From WRHT01 sp031550525 (GTDB lineage: Bacteria; Desulfobacterota; Desulfovibrionia; Desulfovibrionales; Desulfovibrionaceae), in NCBI GenBank assembly GCA_031550525.1, contig JAVBON010000004.1:124001-188000 (forward strand): a DNA stretch of 64,000 bases, in the 5' to 3' direction. Every line of letters begins with the position of its first letter. Within the stretch, counting starts at the first letter, position 1. Of the stretch, positions 63,959 to 64,000 are shown in pieces. The notes beneath the pieces are model-generated. The model did no database searches. It saw only the letters and a program-made list of their open reading frames with translations, and was not told where the DNA came from. A program made the translations under genes and the position numbers.

Positions 63959-64000
63959 ATGAAAAATATCCACGAAAAAACATGTACTTGTGCATTTTGC
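63959..64000 (+). CDS. Possible 5' end of a gene cut by the window edge
   Basis: An ATG 12 bases after GGGAGGA opens a frame reading MKNIHEKTCTCAFC to the end of the window. The spacing is long, and an ATG immediately followed by TAA lies closer to the site. The cysteine-rich start may be real, but 14 codons are too few to judge. Confidence 0.25.
   Translation, partial: MKNIHEKTCTCAFC

Overview
The window comes from the chromosome of a Gram-negative bacterium, most probably a member of the Desulfovibrionaceae (sulfate-reducing Desulfobacterota). The main support is the block mreB-mreC-mreD-mrdA-rodA-bactofilin-atpF'-atpF-atpH-atpA-atpG-atpD-atpC. From memory, Desulfovibrio has this order, with two b-type subunits and the a and c subunits elsewhere. 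The gap/GAF-domain pair, LemA and the long DsbD fit the same group. Most genes have mid-range GC, while the glycosyltransferase at the left edge and several intergenic regions are clearly AT-rich. No prophage, intact insertion sequence, CRISPR array or rRNA was seen.

Layout. 1-3.3 kb: surface polysaccharide genes (O-antigen ligase-like protein, GT8 and GT2 glycosyltransferases). 3.5-6.3 kb: a DeoR regulator, then gap and a GAF protein on the minus strand. 6.8-8.7 kb: two tandem, very similar secreted proteins with VPLPA/PEP-CTERM sorting tails, each with its own terminator and a shared 18-base upstream motif. 9-11.5 kb: tRNA-Glu, a palindromic element, lemA, a lipoprotein gene and tRNA-Lys. 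11.6-18.5 kb: dsbD, a second palindromic element, coaD/rsmD (overlapping), a beta-CASP metallo-hydrolase, a LOG-family protein and tadA. 18.9-26.5 kb: an MFS transporter and a complete RND efflux system.

27.2-34.4 kb is a sugar or polyol uptake and oxidation cluster. It holds an SDR dehydrogenase, a binding protein, two permeases, a zinc dehydrogenase, an ABC ATPase and, after a terminator, a PfkB kinase whose motifs resemble sulfofructose kinase YihV. 34.6-37.9 kb holds a DegT aminotransferase with divergent rfbA and rfbB, probably making a dTDP-amino-dideoxy sugar for the polysaccharide. A 238-bp inverted-repeat element separates this from an isolated flgE.

40-51.5 kb: azlCD, a DsbA-like thiol oxidoreductase, an MltB-like transglycosylase, an Rsm22-like methyltransferase with a cysteine cluster, a membrane-anchored nuclease, a DUF4139 protein, malQ, a shikimate-kinase-fold kinase that has lost the shikimate-binding arginine motif (possibly a homoserine kinase), an EamA transporter and a TerC protein. 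51.8-63.8 kb: the minus-strand cell-elongation and ATP synthase cluster, reading from mreB down to atpC.

The most unusual features are the family of about 151-bp palindromic elements (two copies with diverged ends but shared internal blocks), the 238-bp element whose terminal sequence recurs at the mreC stop codon, the duplicated sorting-tag proteins, and the kinase/ABC/dehydrogenase cluster. All calls come from reading the sequence and from memory of protein families. No database search was run.
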